Positions 47,677 to 57,599 are shown, counted from the stretch's first letter. The stretch: DNA of 64,000 bases from Mycobacteroides salmoniphilum (GCF_004924335.1 NZ_CP024633.1:1426001-1490000); one strand, 5' to 3'. Numbers and translations: made by a program. Notes: generated by a model not told the origin, from the sequence alone.

Positions 47677-48243
47677 ATGAACCAACTCGCGGCGGTGGTG
47701 CTCACCGGCGGCGCGTCGCGACGCATGGGGCGCGATAAGGCGGCCATCCGCTGGTGTGGGCAGACGCTGGCACAACGCATCATGCGGACGGTGAGCGCAC
47801 GCTGTGCACCGGTGATCGTCGTGCGCGCACCCGGTCAGGACATCGCGGACCTGCAAGCGGTCATCATCGATGACCGTGAGCCCGGCCAGGGGCCACTGGT
47901 GGCGCTCGGGCAGGGTCTGCGGGCCGCCGGGGAAAGGGGTGCGGGCAGAGCCTTCGTCTGCGCCGTCGACATGCCGCTGGTTTGTGTGGCGCTCATCGAC
48001 GAGCTCGCGACCGGTAGCGGTCGCATCGTCCTGGCCACCGCCGGCGGCCGGGAGCACTACCTCGCCGCCATCTATGACGTAGGCCTATGCGACACCGTTG
48101 ATGAGTTGACCTCCGCGGGGGAACGCCGACTGGGCGCACTCTTTGAGCGTGTTGGTGCGCAACGAATTTCGATATCCGACCCGACCTGGGTCGTGAACGT
48201 GAACACAGAGGCGGATCTGGACGCGTTGCCACCTCTACCCTGA
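47677..48243 (+). CDS. mobA: Molybdenum cofactor guanylyltransferase MobA
   Basis: This 188-aa nucleotidyltransferase has the signature LTGGASRRMGRDKAAIRW (GGxSxRMGxDK) and the metal-binding Asp in AVDMPL. It attaches GMP to molybdopterin, forming the cofactor used by oxidoreductases like the FdhF-type enzyme about 5 kb away. The ATG at 47677 lies 6 nt after TACCTT (47665-47670), a leaderless-type start, and just past the rpfE terminator. It is followed 5 bp later by the YibE/F gene. Counterpart Rv2453c. Confidence 0.85.
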   Translation: MNQLAAVVLTGGASRRMGRDKAAIRWCGQTLAQRIMRTVSARCAPVIVVRAPGQDIADLQAVIIDDREPGQGPLVALGQGLRAAGERGAGRAFVCAVDMPLVCVALIDELATGSGRIVLATAGGREHYLAAIYDVGLCDTVDELTSAGERRLGALFERVGAQRISISDPTWVVNVNTEADLDALPPLP

Positions 48244-48248
48244 CAGGC

Positions 48249-49484
48249 GTGTCGCATTCTCATAGTCATTCCCACGCGATGCCGACGGGTCCGGCACCTC
48301 TGGGATCCAACGCCGCCCGGATTGTGGTGGGCTTGCTCGCCGCGATGGGGGTCGCGGTCCTGATCGGGCTGGTGACGTTGTGGCCCGAGCACCGCACCGT
48401 GGACATTCCGCTGCCGTATCAAAACGCCCACGGTGGCGCGGTGACCACGGAGTCGGGCACGGTGCTGTCGACGCGCCTCGGCGAATGCGGCAGCCCGTCC
48501 ACCGGGCAGGTGCTCACCGCCGATCCCGCGGCGGGGCAGACACCCGAATCGGCCTGTGCGCTTGACCTCATCGCCATCACCTCCGGCCCGAACTCGGGTG
48601 CCAAGACTCAGCTGGAGTTCACCTCCGGTGGCGGGCAACCGACTCTCGCTGCCGGAGAACATATCCGGATCACCAGGCAGGTCGACGCGCAGGGCGCCAC
48701 CACCTACAGCTTCTACGACTACGAACGCACCTGGCCGTTGATCGCTGTCGCCGCGGCGTTCGCGATAGTCATCTGTCTGGTGGCACGCTGGCGTGGACTG
48801 CGGGCGCTGGTAGGCATTCTGGTGGCGTTCCTGGTGCTGGCCGTCTTCCTGCTTCCTGCGCTGCGTGACGGCGGGCCCGCGTTACCGCTGGCACTGATCG
48901 CGTCGGCCACGATCCTGTTTGTCGTCATCTACCTCGCCCACGGTGTCAGCATGCGCACCAGTGCCGCGCTGCTGGGCACGCTCACGGCGATGCTGTTCGC
49001 GGCCGGACTGTCCTGGGCCGTCATCGAGGTGACGCACCTGACCGGCCTGTCCGACGAGCAGAACAATGAAGTCGCCGCATACATGGGGACAGTGTCGATA
49101 TCCGGATTGCTGCTGGCCGGTTTCATCATCGGATCGCTCGGTGTTCTCAACGATGTGACCGTCACCCAGGCCTCAACGGTGTTCGAACTGGCCGAGCTGG
49201 GTGATGGTTCCACGCGTAAGGACGTGTTCCTGGGCGCCATGCGGGTGGGGCGCGATCACATCGCCAGCACGGTCTACACGCTCGTGCTGGCATACGCGGG
49301 GAACTCGTTACCGCTCATGCTGTTGTTCAGCGTCGCGAACCGCTCGCTGGGTGACGTGCTGACAAGCGAAGGTGTGGCGATCGAGATCGCCCGATCCGCG
49401 GTGGGCGGTATCGCACTGGTGCTCTCGGTTCCCCTGACGACAGCGATCGCTGCGGCCCTGGCGACCCCCGCCAAGCGCGTTTAG
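48249..49484 (+). CDS. YibE/F family membrane protein
   Basis: This 411-aa protein has a Ser-His repeat at the N-terminus (SHSHSHSHAM), one helix near residues 24-46, an extracytoplasmic domain (about 50-155) and about six to seven further helices to the C-terminus, the YibE/F arrangement. Conserved patches include MRTSAALLGTLTAMLFAAGL and SLGVLNDVTVTQASTVFELA. The family's transport role is not established. The His-rich start suggests metal binding. It follows mobA by 5 bp and is probably cotranscribed. Confidence 0.85.
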   Translation: MSHSHSHSHAMPTGPAPLGSNAARIVVGLLAAMGVAVLIGLVTLWPEHRTVDIPLPYQNAHGGAVTTESGTVLSTRLGECGSPSTGQVLTADPAAGQTPESACALDLIAITSGPNSGAKTQLEFTSGGGQPTLAAGEHIRITRQVDAQGATTYSFYDYERTWPLIAVAAAFAIVICLVARWRGLRALVGILVAFLVLAVFLLPALRDGGPALPLALIASATILFVVIYLAHGVSMRTSAALLGTLTAMLFAAGLSWAVIEVTHLTGLSDEQNNEVAAYMGTVSISGLLLAGFIIGSLGVLNDVTVTQASTVFELAELGDGSTRKDVFLGAMRVGRDHIASTVYTLVLAYAGNSLPLMLLFSVANRSLGDVLTSEGVAIEIARSAVGGIALVLSVPLTTAIAAALATPAKRV

Positions 49485-49499
49485 CCGAAGGCGGGCGGC

Positions 49500-50186
49500 C
49501 TAACCGAAGGCGCAGAACTCGTTTCCATCCGGGTCGGTCAACACGGTCCAACGGATGTCGGTGTCGGGGCCGCGGAGCGCGCGCGCACCGCCGTGCACCA
49601 ATTCGGCTGCGTCGGCGCGCACATCCCAGTGCCAGCGGTTCTTCACCACGCGCTGGTCCGCAACCCGAACGAACTTCCAGATCAGCTCTCCCCATCCGGC
49701 GCCACCGCGCAGCCACCGCAGGGTGCCGTCGGAGCCGGGTGTCAGTGTGCCGCCGACGAGGCCATGCCACCACCGGGCGATTTCGACCGGTCTGTCGCTG
49801 TCGGTGCACACCGCGAAGAGGCGTGCGGGCGTGTCACTTTCGAGGTGGGGATCGAGGAAGGCGCAAAACTCGTTACCCTCAACGTCGGCCATCACGACCC
49901 ATTCCGGTTCGGCTGTGAGTACCGTCGCGCCCAGCGTGATGAGGTCCTCCGTGGTGCGCGCGTAGACATCGAAGTGCACACGGTTCTTCACGGACTTGGC
50001 CTCCGGGACGCGATTGATCCAGATGTCGACATCCTTGCCGCGCCGGATCAGGGCCTCGCCGCCCTCGTCGATATCGATTTCGCCGCCGATGGCCGCGGCC
50101 CAGAACTTGGCGACGGGCACAGGCATGAGCGCGTCGATACAGAGGTCCTTGAGACTGGCGCTGGGCGCGGGCTCGGGTTGCGACAC
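49500..50186 (-). CDS. VOC-family protein with two glyoxalase-like domains
   Basis: This 228-aa protein contains two tandem vicinal-oxygen-chelate halves. Each ends with a similar strand (VVMADVEGNEFCAFLDP and TVLTDPDGNEFCAFG), and both contain KNR(V/W)H(F/W)DV segments supplying possible metal ligands. The type is a glyoxalase/bleomycin-resistance-like protein of unknown substrate. The start is taken as GTG at 50186 because TAGGAT (50198-50193) ends 6 nt upstream; a TTG at 50192 is also in frame. TAG of that hexamer is the stop codon of the upstream monooxygenase. Confidence 0.78.
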   Translation of the reverse strand: MSQPEPAPSASLKDLCIDALMPVPVAKFWAAAIGGEIDIDEGGEALIRRGKDVDIWINRVPEAKSVKNRVHFDVYARTTEDLITLGATVLTAEPEWVVMADVEGNEFCAFLDPHLESDTPARLFAVCTDSDRPVEIARWWHGLVGGTLTPGSDGTLRWLRGGAGWGELIWKFVRVADQRVVKNRWHWDVRADAAELVHGGARALRGPDTDIRWTVLTDPDGNEFCAFG

Positions 50187-50192
50187 AGGCAA

Positions 50193-50198
50193 ATCCTA
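50193..50198 (-). promoter_or_regulatory. -10 hexamer built on the monooxygenase stop codon
   Basis: On the minus strand TAGGAT begins with the TAG stop codon of the FAD monooxygenase and lies 6 nt before the GTG of the VOC gene. It fits TANNNT at leaderless spacing. Confidence 0.45.
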
Positions 50199-51350
50199 GG
50201 GGTGAACCGTGATGTCGCACGCGTCATATCCGGCAATGCCATGGAGCTGCCTCCAGAACAAGGAGGCGGGAAGCCGTCCCGAAGCCCGCACCAGCAACCC
50301 GCCCAATGCCGCGGGTCGCGCAAAGGTCGCGTGCCCGATCTGGCGGCTTCGATTGACCACCACCCGGGTGCGGGACCGTCGCCGGCGCGCATACTCTCGG
50401 AATGCGCTTGGCAGAGAAGAGCGTTCGGATATCGCAGCGCCAAGTACCGCGGCATCCTCGAGTGACTGGCATCCGCCCTGGCCCAGGTGTGGGCGCATCG
50501 GGTGTGCGGCGTCACCCACCAGGACCACCCGTCCGCCGGTGATCCGGCGCAGACGTCCGCGGTCATAGATATCGCCGCGCAGTACCGATGACTCGTCGCT
50601 CTGGCTCAACAAGTCGGGTATGGGTTCTGCCCACTCGCTGAACTTCCTTGCCAAATAGTCGATTTCACCGTTGGATGCGCGTTGCGCCTCGTGGGATCGC
50701 TCGCCGGCGAACCAGTAGGTGCGGCCGCCAGGCATGGGCAGGTGGCCGAATTCGATCCCCGGCCCCATGGTCACCCCGGCCAGCTCATCCGGAATCGCAA
50801 CGTTGGATATCCCGCGCCAGGCGGTATATCCGGAGTATCGGAACGAGAGCGGTCCATTGAGATATTGGGCGGCCAGAGATCCGATGCCGTCCGCTCCGAT
50901 CACCGCGGCGGCGGTGAGCGACAGGCCGTCGGACAGCTCGACGGAGGTCCCGTGCAGCCCATCTCGAACGTTGCTCACCCGGGCGCCGTAGCGCACGGTT
51001 CCCGGCGCGAGCCGGGCCGCCAGAATCGCCAGGAGTTGATTGCGTTCGGTGACTGCGACGGGTTCGCCCACTGCCTTGGTGAGCTGTCCGTTCGGCGGTT
51101 CTCGAAGTATTCGTCCGTCGTGCCACCGCACCATGCCTGCTTCCACGCGTGCGCTCACATCACGCACGTCGTCACCGACACCGAGGGCATCGCATGCCGC
51201 TAATGCATTGGGCCACAAGGTAATCGCATATCCAGTGGAAGCGCCATCCCGGTCGTCGAGGACGACGGCATCACGCCCGGACTGTTGTAACGCGACTGCG
51301 GTGGCCAGGCCGGCGATGCCGGCACCAACCACGACGATGTGGCCGCTCAT
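50196..51350 (-). CDS. FAD-dependent monooxygenase (PHBH/UbiH type)
   Basis: This 384-aa flavoprotein has the dinucleotide-binding start HIVVVGAGIAGLATAVALQQ, the middle AAAVIGADGIGS (DG motif) and GRVVLVGDAAHPMRPHLGQG (GD motif), defining the group A aromatic-hydroxylase class. It would hydroxylate a small aromatic or related substrate with NAD(P)H; the substrate is unknown. The ATG at 51350 is followed directly by the Rossmann strand. The C-terminal 60 residues are Arg-rich. Confidence 0.85.
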   Translation of the reverse strand: MSGHIVVVGAGIAGLATAVALQQSGRDAVVLDDRDGASTGYAITLWPNALAACDALGVGDDVRDVSARVEAGMVRWHDGRILREPPNGQLTKAVGEPVAVTERNQLLAILAARLAPGTVRYGARVSNVRDGLHGTSVELSDGLSLTAAAVIGADGIGSLAAQYLNGPLSFRYSGYTAWRGISNVAIPDELAGVTMGPGIEFGHLPMPGGRTYWFAGERSHEAQRASNGEIDYLARKFSEWAEPIPDLLSQSDESSVLRGDIYDRGRLRRITGGRVVLVGDAAHPMRPHLGQGGCQSLEDAAVLGAAISERSSLPSAFREYARRRRSRTRVVVNRSRQIGHATFARPAALGGLLVRASGRLPASLFWRQLHGIAGYDACDITVHP

Positions 51351-51442
51351 AGCTTGACGTTATGGGTGGACCCCACAGGGGTAAAGGGTCTGAGGTTGTG
51401 ATGTTCGGCATTCGTTCACTCGGGGCTGATCTGCTTGGCTAA

Positions 51443-51455
51443 GGTTTACCAAACC
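51443..51455. promoter_or_regulatory. Short palindrome upstream of the DUF937 gene
   Basis: ggttt-acc-aaacc is a 5-bp perfect inverted repeat with a 3-nt centre, 22 bp before the DUF937 ATG and next to a TAAGGT hexamer. It could be an operator or leader hairpin. Evidence is limited to symmetry and position. Confidence 0.3.
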
Positions 51456-51477
51456 CCAGTTATCTAGGAGGAGACCC

Positions 51478-52092
51478 ATGGCCACACTCGACGAGCTGCT
51501 CAACGAGATTCCCACCGACCAGATCGCAGCGAAGCTTGGGGTCGATAGCGAGACCGCCGACAAGGCGATCAAGTCCGTGGTGCCGCTGTTGGTGGGCGGA
51601 TTCCAGGCCAATGCCGACGACCCGGATAAGGCCGCTGATCTGCAGGCCAATGTCAGCAGCGCCCCAAGTACCCTCCTCGACGGCGGAGTGAACGTTGAGG
51701 ACGTCGATCAGAACGCAGGCAGCGCGGTCGTCGCGTCGCTGTTCGGCGACAACAACGCCGACGATGTCGCCGCGAAGCTGGCCGGGGCGGGCGCGGGTAG
51801 CAGCGACCTGATCAAGCAGCTGCTGCCGATCCTTGCTCCGATCGTGCTGGCTTTCGTCGCCAAGAAGCTCACCGGCGGTGGCGCGCAGGCCGCGCCCGCA
51901 GAGGCGCCCGCGGCCAGCGGCGGCGGTATCGGTGACATTCTGGGCAACATCCTTGGCAGCGCCGTCGGCGGCGGGGCAGCCTCTGGCGGGAACAACCCGC
52001 TCGGCAGCATCCTGGGCAGCGTGCTCGGCAGCAAGGGTGGGAGCGACGCCCTGGGCAGCATCCTCGGCGGGCTGCTCGGCGGCAAGAAGTAG
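51478..52092 (+). CDS. DUF937 domain-containing protein
   Basis: This 204-aa protein begins with a DUF937-type helical region (MATLDELLNEIPTDQIAAKL; VDSETADKAIKSVVPLLVGG). A low-complexity Gly/Ala/Ser-rich second half contains repeated LGSILGSVLGS and GGLLGG patterns. No signal peptide or membrane helix is evident, though the repeats are hydrophobic. AGGAGGAG precedes the ATG, the strongest ribosome-binding site in the window, and a perfect 15-bp terminator follows, so it is probably an abundant monocistronic message. Function unknown. Confidence 0.8.
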   Translation: MATLDELLNEIPTDQIAAKLGVDSETADKAIKSVVPLLVGGFQANADDPDKAADLQANVSSAPSTLLDGGVNVEDVDQNAGSAVVASLFGDNNADDVAAKLAGAGAGSSDLIKQLLPILAPIVLAFVAKKLTGGGAQAAPAEAPAASGGGIGDILGNILGSAVGGGAASGGNNPLGSILGSVLGSKGGSDALGSILGGLLGGKK

Positions 52093-52105
52093 CCACACAG
52101 CAGCA

Positions 52106-52147
52106 GACGAAACCACCCGGAGCCTTCACGGACCGGGTGGTTTCGTC
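52106..52147. terminator. Strong hairpin terminator after DUF937 gene
   Basis: gacgaaaccacccgg (52106-52120) and ccgggtggtttcgtc (52133-52147) form a perfect 15-bp stem with a 12-nt loop, 13 bp after the DUF937 stop. It is the most stable simple hairpin I found in the window. Confidence 0.8.
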
Positions 52148-52268
52148 ACGTAAGGGCCCGTCCGGTCCCACGGATATGACCTCGGTGTGGCGCGCAGCCC
52201 CCAATCGCGCGGTGGCGTCACGCTCGGCGCGTGAAAAGCCGTGGACCGGCAACCCTAGAATCTGATGG

Positions 52269-54929
52269 GTGACCCAAAGCCCTGACACGAACGCCGCCAG
52301 CTCCCTGCCCACCTCATGGGACCCGGGAGCGGTAGAGGCGGATCTCTATCAGGGCTGGGTGGACGCCGGATACTTCACCGCCGACCCCGCCAGCGGCAAG
52401 CCTGGCTACTCGATTGTGCTGCCGCCCCCGAACGTCACCGGCAGCCTGCACATGGGCCACGCGCTCGACCACACCCTCATGGACGCGCTAACGCGCCGCA
52501 AACGCATGCAGGGCTACGAGGTGCTGTGGTTGCCGGGTATGGACCACGCCGGTATCGCCACCCAGAGCGTGGTGGAAAAGCGTCTTGCCGTCGACGGCAA
52601 GACCAAAGAGGACTTCGGTCGCGAGCTGTTCATCGACAAGGTGTGGGACTGGAAGCGCGAGTCCGGCGGCACCATCGGCGCGCAGATGCGTCGCCTCGGC
52701 GACGGTGTCGACTGGAGCCGCGACCGATTCACCATGGACGAGGGTCTGTCCCGCGCGGTGCGCACCATCTTCAAGAAGCTGTTCGACGCCGGGCTGATCT
52801 ACCGTGCCGAACGGCTGGTCAACTGGTCGCCAGAGCTGCAAACGGCATTGTCCGATATCGAGGTCAACCACAAGGAGATCGAGGGCGAGCTCGTCTCCTT
52901 CCGGTACGGCTCCCTGGACGACAACCAGCCGCACCTGGTGGTCGCGACCACCCGTCTGGAAACGATGCTGGGTGACACCGCCATCGCGGTACATCCCGAT
53001 GACGAGCGCTACCGGCATCTCGTGGGCACCGAACTGGCGCACCCGTTCCAGGACCGGTCGATACCGGTCATCGCGGACACCCATGTCGACCCCGAATTCG
53101 GCACCGGAGCTGTCAAGGTCACTCCCGCTCACGACCCGAATGACTTCGAGATCGGTCTGCGGCACAGCCTGCCGATGCCCACCATCATGGACACTCACGG
53201 CAGGATCGCGGACAGCGGAACGCAATTCGACGGGATGGACCGGTTCGAGGCGCGGGTGAAGGTGCGTGAGGCGCTGGCCGGGCAGGGACGCATTGTCGCC
53301 GAGAAGCGCCCCTACCTGCACAGCGTCGGACACTCGGAGCGCTCGGGTGAGCCGATCGAGCCCCGTCTTTCGATGCAATGGTGGGTCAAGGTCGAGCCGC
53401 TGGCCAAGGCCGCCGGCGATGCGGTCCGTAACGGCGACACCGTGATTCACCCGGCCAGCCTGGAGCCGCGGTGGTTCGCCTGGGTTGATGACATGCATGA
53501 CTGGTGTATCTCTCGTCAGCTGTGGTGGGGCCACCGCATCCCCATCTGGCACGGTCCGCACGGCGAGATCGTGTGTCTGGGGCCGGATGAGACCGCCCCC
53601 GAGGGATACGAGCAGGACCCCGATGTGCTCGACACCTGGTTCTCCTCGGCGCTGTGGCCGTTTTCCACCATGGGTTGGCCCGACGCCACCCCGGAACTGG
53701 AGAAGTTCTATCCCACAAGCGTTCTCGTTACCGGGTACGACATCCTGTTCTTCTGGGTGGCGCGGATGATGATGTTCGGCACCTTCGTGGCGGGCGATCC
53801 CGCGCTAGAGGGGGGCTCAAGGAAAGGCAAGGTGCCTTTCGAGAACGTCTTCCTGCACGGCCTGATTCGCGATCAATTCGGTCAGAAGATGAGCAAGTCC
53901 AAGGGCAACGGCATCGATCCACTGGATTGGGTGGAAGGTTTCGGCGCCGACGCGCTGCGCTTCACCCTGGCCCGGGGCGCCAGCCCGGGCGGTGATCTAT
54001 CCGTTGGCGAGGACGCCGCGCGCGCCTCGCGCAACTTCACCACAAAGCTGTTCAACGCCACGCGGTTCGCCCTGATGAACGGTGCGGTCGTGGGTGAACT
54101 GCCTGCCGCCGACGACCTCACCGATGCCGACCGGTGGATCTTGGGCCGCCTCGAGCAGGTGCGGGCCGAGGTGGATGCCGCGTTGGATCGTTACGAATTC
54201 AGCGTCGCCTGTGAGGCGCTGTATCACTTCGCATGGGACGAGTTCTGTGATTGGTACCTGGAATTGGCGAAGGTTCAGATGAGCGACCGCGCCGAGGGCA
54301 CCCGCATTGTGCTGGCGACGGTGCTGGACACCTTGCTGCGGCTGTTGCATCCGGTGATCCCGTTTGTCACCGAGGTGCTGTGGAAGACGGTCACCGGTCA
54401 GGAGTCGGTGGTGATCGCGGCCTGGCCGACAGGCTCCGCTGCCATCCTGGACAGCGCCTATGACGTTGCCGTCCAGCGCATTGCCGATATGCAGAAGCTG
54501 GTGACCGAGGTGAGGCGGTTCCGCAGCGATCAGGGTCTGGGCGATCGGCAGAAGGTCGCGGCCCGCCTGGCCGGTGTCTCCGAGGCCGGTCTGGATGGAC
54601 AGCTGGCCGCTGTGACATCGCTGGCCTGGCTGACCCCGGCCGAGGACGGTTTCAGCCCGACGGCCTCGGTGGAGGTGCGGTTGTCCGGTGGCACCGTCAC
54701 CGTCGAGGTCGACACCTCCGGCACTGTCGACCTTGACGCAGAGCGCCGGCGGCTGGAGAAGGATCTTGCCGCCGCGCGCAAGGAACTCGACGGAACCGCA
54801 AGTAAACTGGGCAACGACGCGTTCTTGGCGAAGGCACCTGATGCTGTGGTTGACAAGATTCGGGCCCGCCAGCAGGTGGCCTCCGAGGAGGTCGAGCGGA
54901 TCACCGCCCGTTTGGCGGCGCTGGCGTGA
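52269..54929 (+). CDS. valS: Valyl-tRNA synthetase
   Basis: This 886-aa class I synthetase shows [18 protein letters not shown] (HIGH-type HMGH), the CP1 editing domain, the [14 protein letters not shown] region, KMSKSKGNG in [12 protein letters not shown] and a C-terminal coiled-coil arm ([20 protein letters not shown]). It charges tRNA-Val. The GTG at 52269 lies 7 nt after TAGAAT (52256-52261), a leaderless-type start with no Shine-Dalgarno. It overlaps folC by 4 bp. Counterpart Rv2448c. Confidence 0.96.
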   Translation: MTQSPDTNAASSLPTSWDPGAVEADLYQGWVDAGYFTADPASGKPGYSIVLPPPNVTGSLHMGHALDHTLMDALTRRKRMQGYEVLWLPGMDHAGIATQSVVEKRLAVDGKTKEDFGRELFIDKVWDWKRESGGTIGAQMRRLGDGVDWSRDRFTMDEGLSRAVRTIFKKLFDAGLIYRAERLVNWSPELQTALSDIEVNHKEIEGELVSFRYGSLDDNQPHLVVATTRLETMLGDTAIAVHPDDERYRHLVGTELAHPFQDRSIPVIADTHVDPEFGTGAVKVTPAHDPNDFEIGLRHSLPMPTIMDTHGRIADSGTQFDGMDRFEARVKVREALAGQGRIVAEKRPYLHSVGHSERSGEPIEPRLSMQWWVKVEPLAKAAGDAVRNGDTVIHPASLEPRWFAWVDDMHDWCISRQLWWGHRIPIWHGPHGEIVCLGPDETAPEGYEQDPDVLDTWFSSALWPFSTMGWPDATPELEKFYPTSVLVTGYDILFFWVARMMMFGTFVAGDPALEGGSRKGKVPFENVFLHGLIRDQFGQKMSKSKGNGIDPLDWVEGFGADALRFTLARGASPGGDLSVGEDAARASRNFTTKLFNATRFALMNGAVVGELPAADDLTDADRWILGRLEQVRAEVDAALDRYEFSVACEALYHFAWDEFCDWYLELAKVQMSDRAEGTRIVLATVLDTLLRLLHPVIPFVTEVLWKTVTGQESVVIAAWPTGSAAILDSAYDVAVQRIADMQKLVTEVRRFRSDQGLGDRQKVAARLAGVSEAGLDGQLAAVTSLAWLTPAEDGFSPTASVEVRLSGGTVTVEVDTSGTVDLDAERRRLEKDLAAARKELDGTASKLGNDAFLAKAPDAVVDKIRARQQVASEEVERITARLAALA

Positions 54930-56362
54930 GCGAGTCATTGGTTCCGGAACCCTCGCCCGACGAGATCGCGGCCCTGTTGCAGATCGAGTATCTGCTCGAT
55001 CAGCGTTGGCCAGAAACGAAGATCGAACCGTCGACCGACCGCATCGTCGCGCTGATGGAATTACTGGGCTCGCCCCAGCGGGCGTATCCGTGTATCCATG
55101 TCGCCGGTACCAACGGCAAGACCTCGGTGACACGGATGATCGACGCGCTGTTGACGGCACTGCACCGGCGCACCGGCCGTACCACCAGCCCGCACCTGCA
55201 GTCGGCGGTCGAACGCATCGCCATTGACGGTGAACCGATCTCGCCGGCGAAGTACGTGGAGATCTACTCCGAGATCGAACCGTTCGTGGAATTGGTGGAC
55301 AAGCGGTCGCAGGAGCAGGGCGGGCCCGCGATGAGCAAGTTCGAGGTGCTGGTCGCCATGGCCTTCGTGTCGTTCGCGGACGCACCCGTCGATATCGCCG
55401 TGGTGGAGGTCGGGCTGGGCGGGCGTTGGGATGCCACCAACATCGTCGACGCCCCGGTCGCCGTGATCACCCCGATCGGCATCGATCACGTCGATTTCCT
55501 GGGTTCGGATCTCGCATCCATTGCCAACGAAAAGGCAGGAATCATCAAGCGGCACAAGCTTGATGAGATGACTGGTGAGGCGGGCCCCGATACGGTGGCC
55601 GTCATCGCCCAGCAGGCACCCGAGGTGATGGAGGTGCTGCTGAGCCAAACCGTGGAAGCGGATGCGGCCGTGGCGCGGGAAGGTTCGGAGTTCTCGGTGC
55701 TGTCCCGTCAGATAGCGGTCGGCGGCCAGGTGCTCGAGCTGCAGGGTCTGGGCGGGGTGTACTCGGAGATATTCCTGCCCCTGCACGGTGAGCATCAGGC
55801 CCATAACGCGGCGGTCGCGCTGGCCGCGGTGGAGGCGTTCTTCGGTGCGGGCGCCGATCGTCAGCTCGATATCGACGCGATACGAACGGGATTCGCCTCG
55901 GTGATCGTCCCCGGACGGCTTGAGCGCGTGCGCAGCGCTCCCGCCGTCTTCCTGGACGCCGCCCACAACCCCCATGGCGCCGCCGCGTTGGCGGACACCC
56001 TGCAATCAGAGTTCGACTTCCGGCGTCTGGTCGGTGTTATCAGTGTGATGGCCGACAAGGATGTCGCCGGAATTCTCGCCGCGCTCGAGCCCGCATTCGA
56101 CGAGATCGTGGTGACGCACAACGGTTCGCCCCGCGCATTGGAGACGGACGCACTGGCGGCCATCGCCCTCGAGCTCTTCGGCGAGGACCGTGTCGTCGTC
56201 GCACCCACTCTGCTCGACGCCATCGAAACCGCCACGGCCATGGTGGAGGAGGCCGCCGAAGATGGGGGAGCGGAAGGTTTCTCGGGTACCGGCATCGTGA
56301 TCACCGGATCGGTCGTCACCGCGGGTGCCGCACGGACGCTGTTCGGAAAGGACCCGCAGTGA
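54926..56362 (+). CDS. folC: Folylpolyglutamate synthase / dihydrofolate synthase FolC
   Basis: This 478-aa Mur-ligase-like enzyme has the P-loop [26 protein letters not shown], the [11 protein letters not shown]g-binding region and [10 protein letters not shown] in the C-domain. It adds glutamate to dihydropteroate and to folates. The GTG at 54926 overlaps the valS stop (GTGA), and its own stop overlaps the DUF4233 gene in the same way, giving a tightly coupled valS-folC-DUF4233 series as in M. tuberculosis. Confidence 0.95.
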   Translation: MSESLVPEPSPDEIAALLQIEYLLDQRWPETKIEPSTDRIVALMELLGSPQRAYPCIHVAGTNGKTSVTRMIDALLTALHRRTGRTTSPHLQSAVERIAIDGEPISPAKYVEIYSEIEPFVELVDKRSQEQGGPAMSKFEVLVAMAFVSFADAPVDIAVVEVGLGGRWDATNIVDAPVAVITPIGIDHVDFLGSDLASIANEKAGIIKRHKLDEMTGEAGPDTVAVIAQQAPEVMEVLLSQTVEADAAVAREGSEFSVLSRQIAVGGQVLELQGLGGVYSEIFLPLHGEHQAHNAAVALAAVEAFFGAGADRQLDIDAIRTGFASVIVPGRLERVRSAPAVFLDAAHNPHGAAALADTLQSEFDFRRLVGVISVMADKDVAGILAALEPAFDEIVVTHNGSPRALETDALAAIALELFGEDRVVVAPTLLDAIETATAMVEEAAEDGGAEGFSGTGIVITGSVVTAGAARTLFGKDPQ

Positions 56363-56769
56363 GCAGTCCGGAGGACGAAACCCAGCCGGCGCCGGTGGAT
56401 CCCTGGCGCAGTTTTCGCGGGGTGATGGCGGGCACGCTCATCCTGGAGACGATCGTGGTGCTGCTGGCCATCCCGGTGGTGAAGATGGTGGGCGGCGGGC
56501 TCTCGCCGTTATCGCTGACGTACCTCGTCGGCGTCGCCGTGGCGATGGTCCTGCTCACCGGAATGCAGGGCAGGCCGTGGGCTCTCCAGGCCAACCTGGC
56601 ACTCCAGGTGGTCCTGGTGGCGGGATTCTTCGTGAACGCCGCGATCGGCTTCGTCGGGTTGTTGTTTCTCGGCGTCTGGTTGCTGATCTGGTACATGCGC
56701 AACCAGGTCCGTGACCGTCAGGGCCGCGGTGAGCTGCCGGGTCAGCAGGGGCGTACTACCGACCAGTAG
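56359..56769 (+). CDS. DUF4233 integral membrane protein (Rv2446c-like)
   Basis: This 136-aa protein has four predicted transmembrane helices: about 24-44 ([20 protein letters not shown]), 48-68, 76-94 and 96-116. A charged tail follows ([20 protein letters not shown]). The family always accompanies folC and ndk in actinobacteria, but its function is unknown. The GTG start overlaps the folC stop. Its TAG stop codon forms the first three bases of the TAGGCT hexamer that precedes ndk. Confidence 0.85.
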   Translation: MSSPEDETQPAPVDPWRSFRGVMAGTLILETIVVLLAIPVVKMVGGGLSPLSLTYLVGVAVAMVLLTGMQGRPWALQANLALQVVLVAGFFVNAAIGFVGLLFLGVWLLIWYMRNQVRDRQGRGELPGQQGRTTDQ

Positions 56770-56772
56770 GCT
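56767..56772 (+). promoter_or_regulatory. -10 hexamer built on the DUF4233 stop codon, upstream of ndk
   Basis: TAGGCT begins with the DUF4233 TAG stop codon and ends 7 nt before the ndk GTG. It fits TANNNT and would allow leaderless transcription of ndk independent of the upstream operon. Confidence 0.5.
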
Positions 56773-56779
56773 GTCGCCC

Positions 56780-57190
56780 GTGACTGAGCGGACGTTGGTT
56801 TTGATCAAGCCCGATGGTGTGCAGCGGGGACTTGTCGGTGAGGTGCTGAACCGTATTGAGCGCAAGGGCCTGACGCTGGCCGCCCTTGAGCTCAAGAATG
56901 TCGACGAGTCGCTCGCAAGTGCGCACTATGCCGAGCACAAGGAAAAGCCGTTCTTCGGCTCACTACTGGAATTCATCACCTCGGGGCCCGTGGTGGCGGC
57001 CGTGCTGGAGGGGCCGCGTGCCATCGCCGCCTTCCGCCAGCTCGCCGGCGGCACCGATCCCGTAGAGAAGGCCGCGACCGGGAGCATTCGCGGTGATTTC
57101 GCCCTGGAAACCCAGGAGAACCTGGTGCACGGATCCGACTCACCCGAGTCAGCCGCGCGCGAGATCGCGCTCTGGTTCCCGGCGCTCTGA
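56780..57190 (+). CDS. ndk: Nucleoside diphosphate kinase
   Basis: This 136-aa protein, the same length as M. tuberculosis NdkA (Rv2445c), exchanges the gamma phosphate among nucleoside triphosphates. The start [20 protein letters not shown] is typical. The catalytic His is expected in [16 protein letters not shown], and RGDFALE is the nucleotide-binding segment. The GTG at 56780 is chosen over upstream starts because conservation begins there. No Shine-Dalgarno is present; the -10-like TAGGCT lies 7 nt upstream. Confidence 0.96.
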   Translation: MTERTLVLIKPDGVQRGLVGEVLNRIERKGLTLAALELKNVDESLASAHYAEHKEKPFFGSLLEFITSGPVVAAVLEGPRAIAAFRQLAGGTDPVEKAATGSIRGDFALETQENLVHGSDSPESAAREIALWFPAL

Positions 57191-57213
57191 CCCCATCCAC
57201 CTGATCCGAAATC

Positions 57214-57271
57214 GCGAGTGTGCGGTTTGCGTCGGTTTCCCAGGAAATCTCGACGTAAAGCGCACACTCGC
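57214..57271. repeat. Intergenic palindromic element between ndk and rne
   Basis: gcgagtgtgcggtttgcgtcg (57214-57234) pairs with cgacgtaaagcgcacactcgc (57251-57271) at 19 of 21 positions around a 16-nt loop. It starts 24 bp after the ndk stop, so it may terminate ndk. Its ends (GCGAGTG...CACTCGC) resemble the ends of the palindromes around the DUF559 gene, suggesting a related REP-like repeat class. Confidence 0.65.
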
Positions 57272-57599
57272 TTGGTTTTGTGGCCCCGCGGATCGCGCGG
57301 GTTCACGTCCTTGGTGCCCACCATCTGATTCGTATGGGATACTGAGTGTGGGCCACGGCACTTCGACCCCAATAGGGGCCGGCCGGAAACCCGAATGACG
57401 ACACGGCGAGCGCGATTACCATTGCAGCACGTCAAGCCATCATTCCAGCCAGGCACTGGGTGGGTTCGGAACTGCGGCATCGCAGCGACGGATCGCCCGG
57501 AGCAAGACCACCACAAACCCGGACATACCCGGGTACATAGAGAGAAAGCCCTCGCGTGGCCGCGTCCGAAGGACGCGCCCGGGGGCTTGAGGAGAATAA
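57272..57599 (+). promoter_or_regulatory. rne 5' region with strong leader hairpin
   Basis: This 328-bp gap carries no gene I can support. A perfect hairpin cgcgtcc-gaa-ggacgcg (57561-57577), nested within a larger agccc/gggct pairing (57547-57586), lies just before the GAGGAGAAT ribosome-binding site of rne. In E. coli the rne leader mediates autoregulation by RNase E; whether this leader does so is inference. A weak gatact hexamer near 57336 is the only promoter candidate I noticed. Confidence 0.4.
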
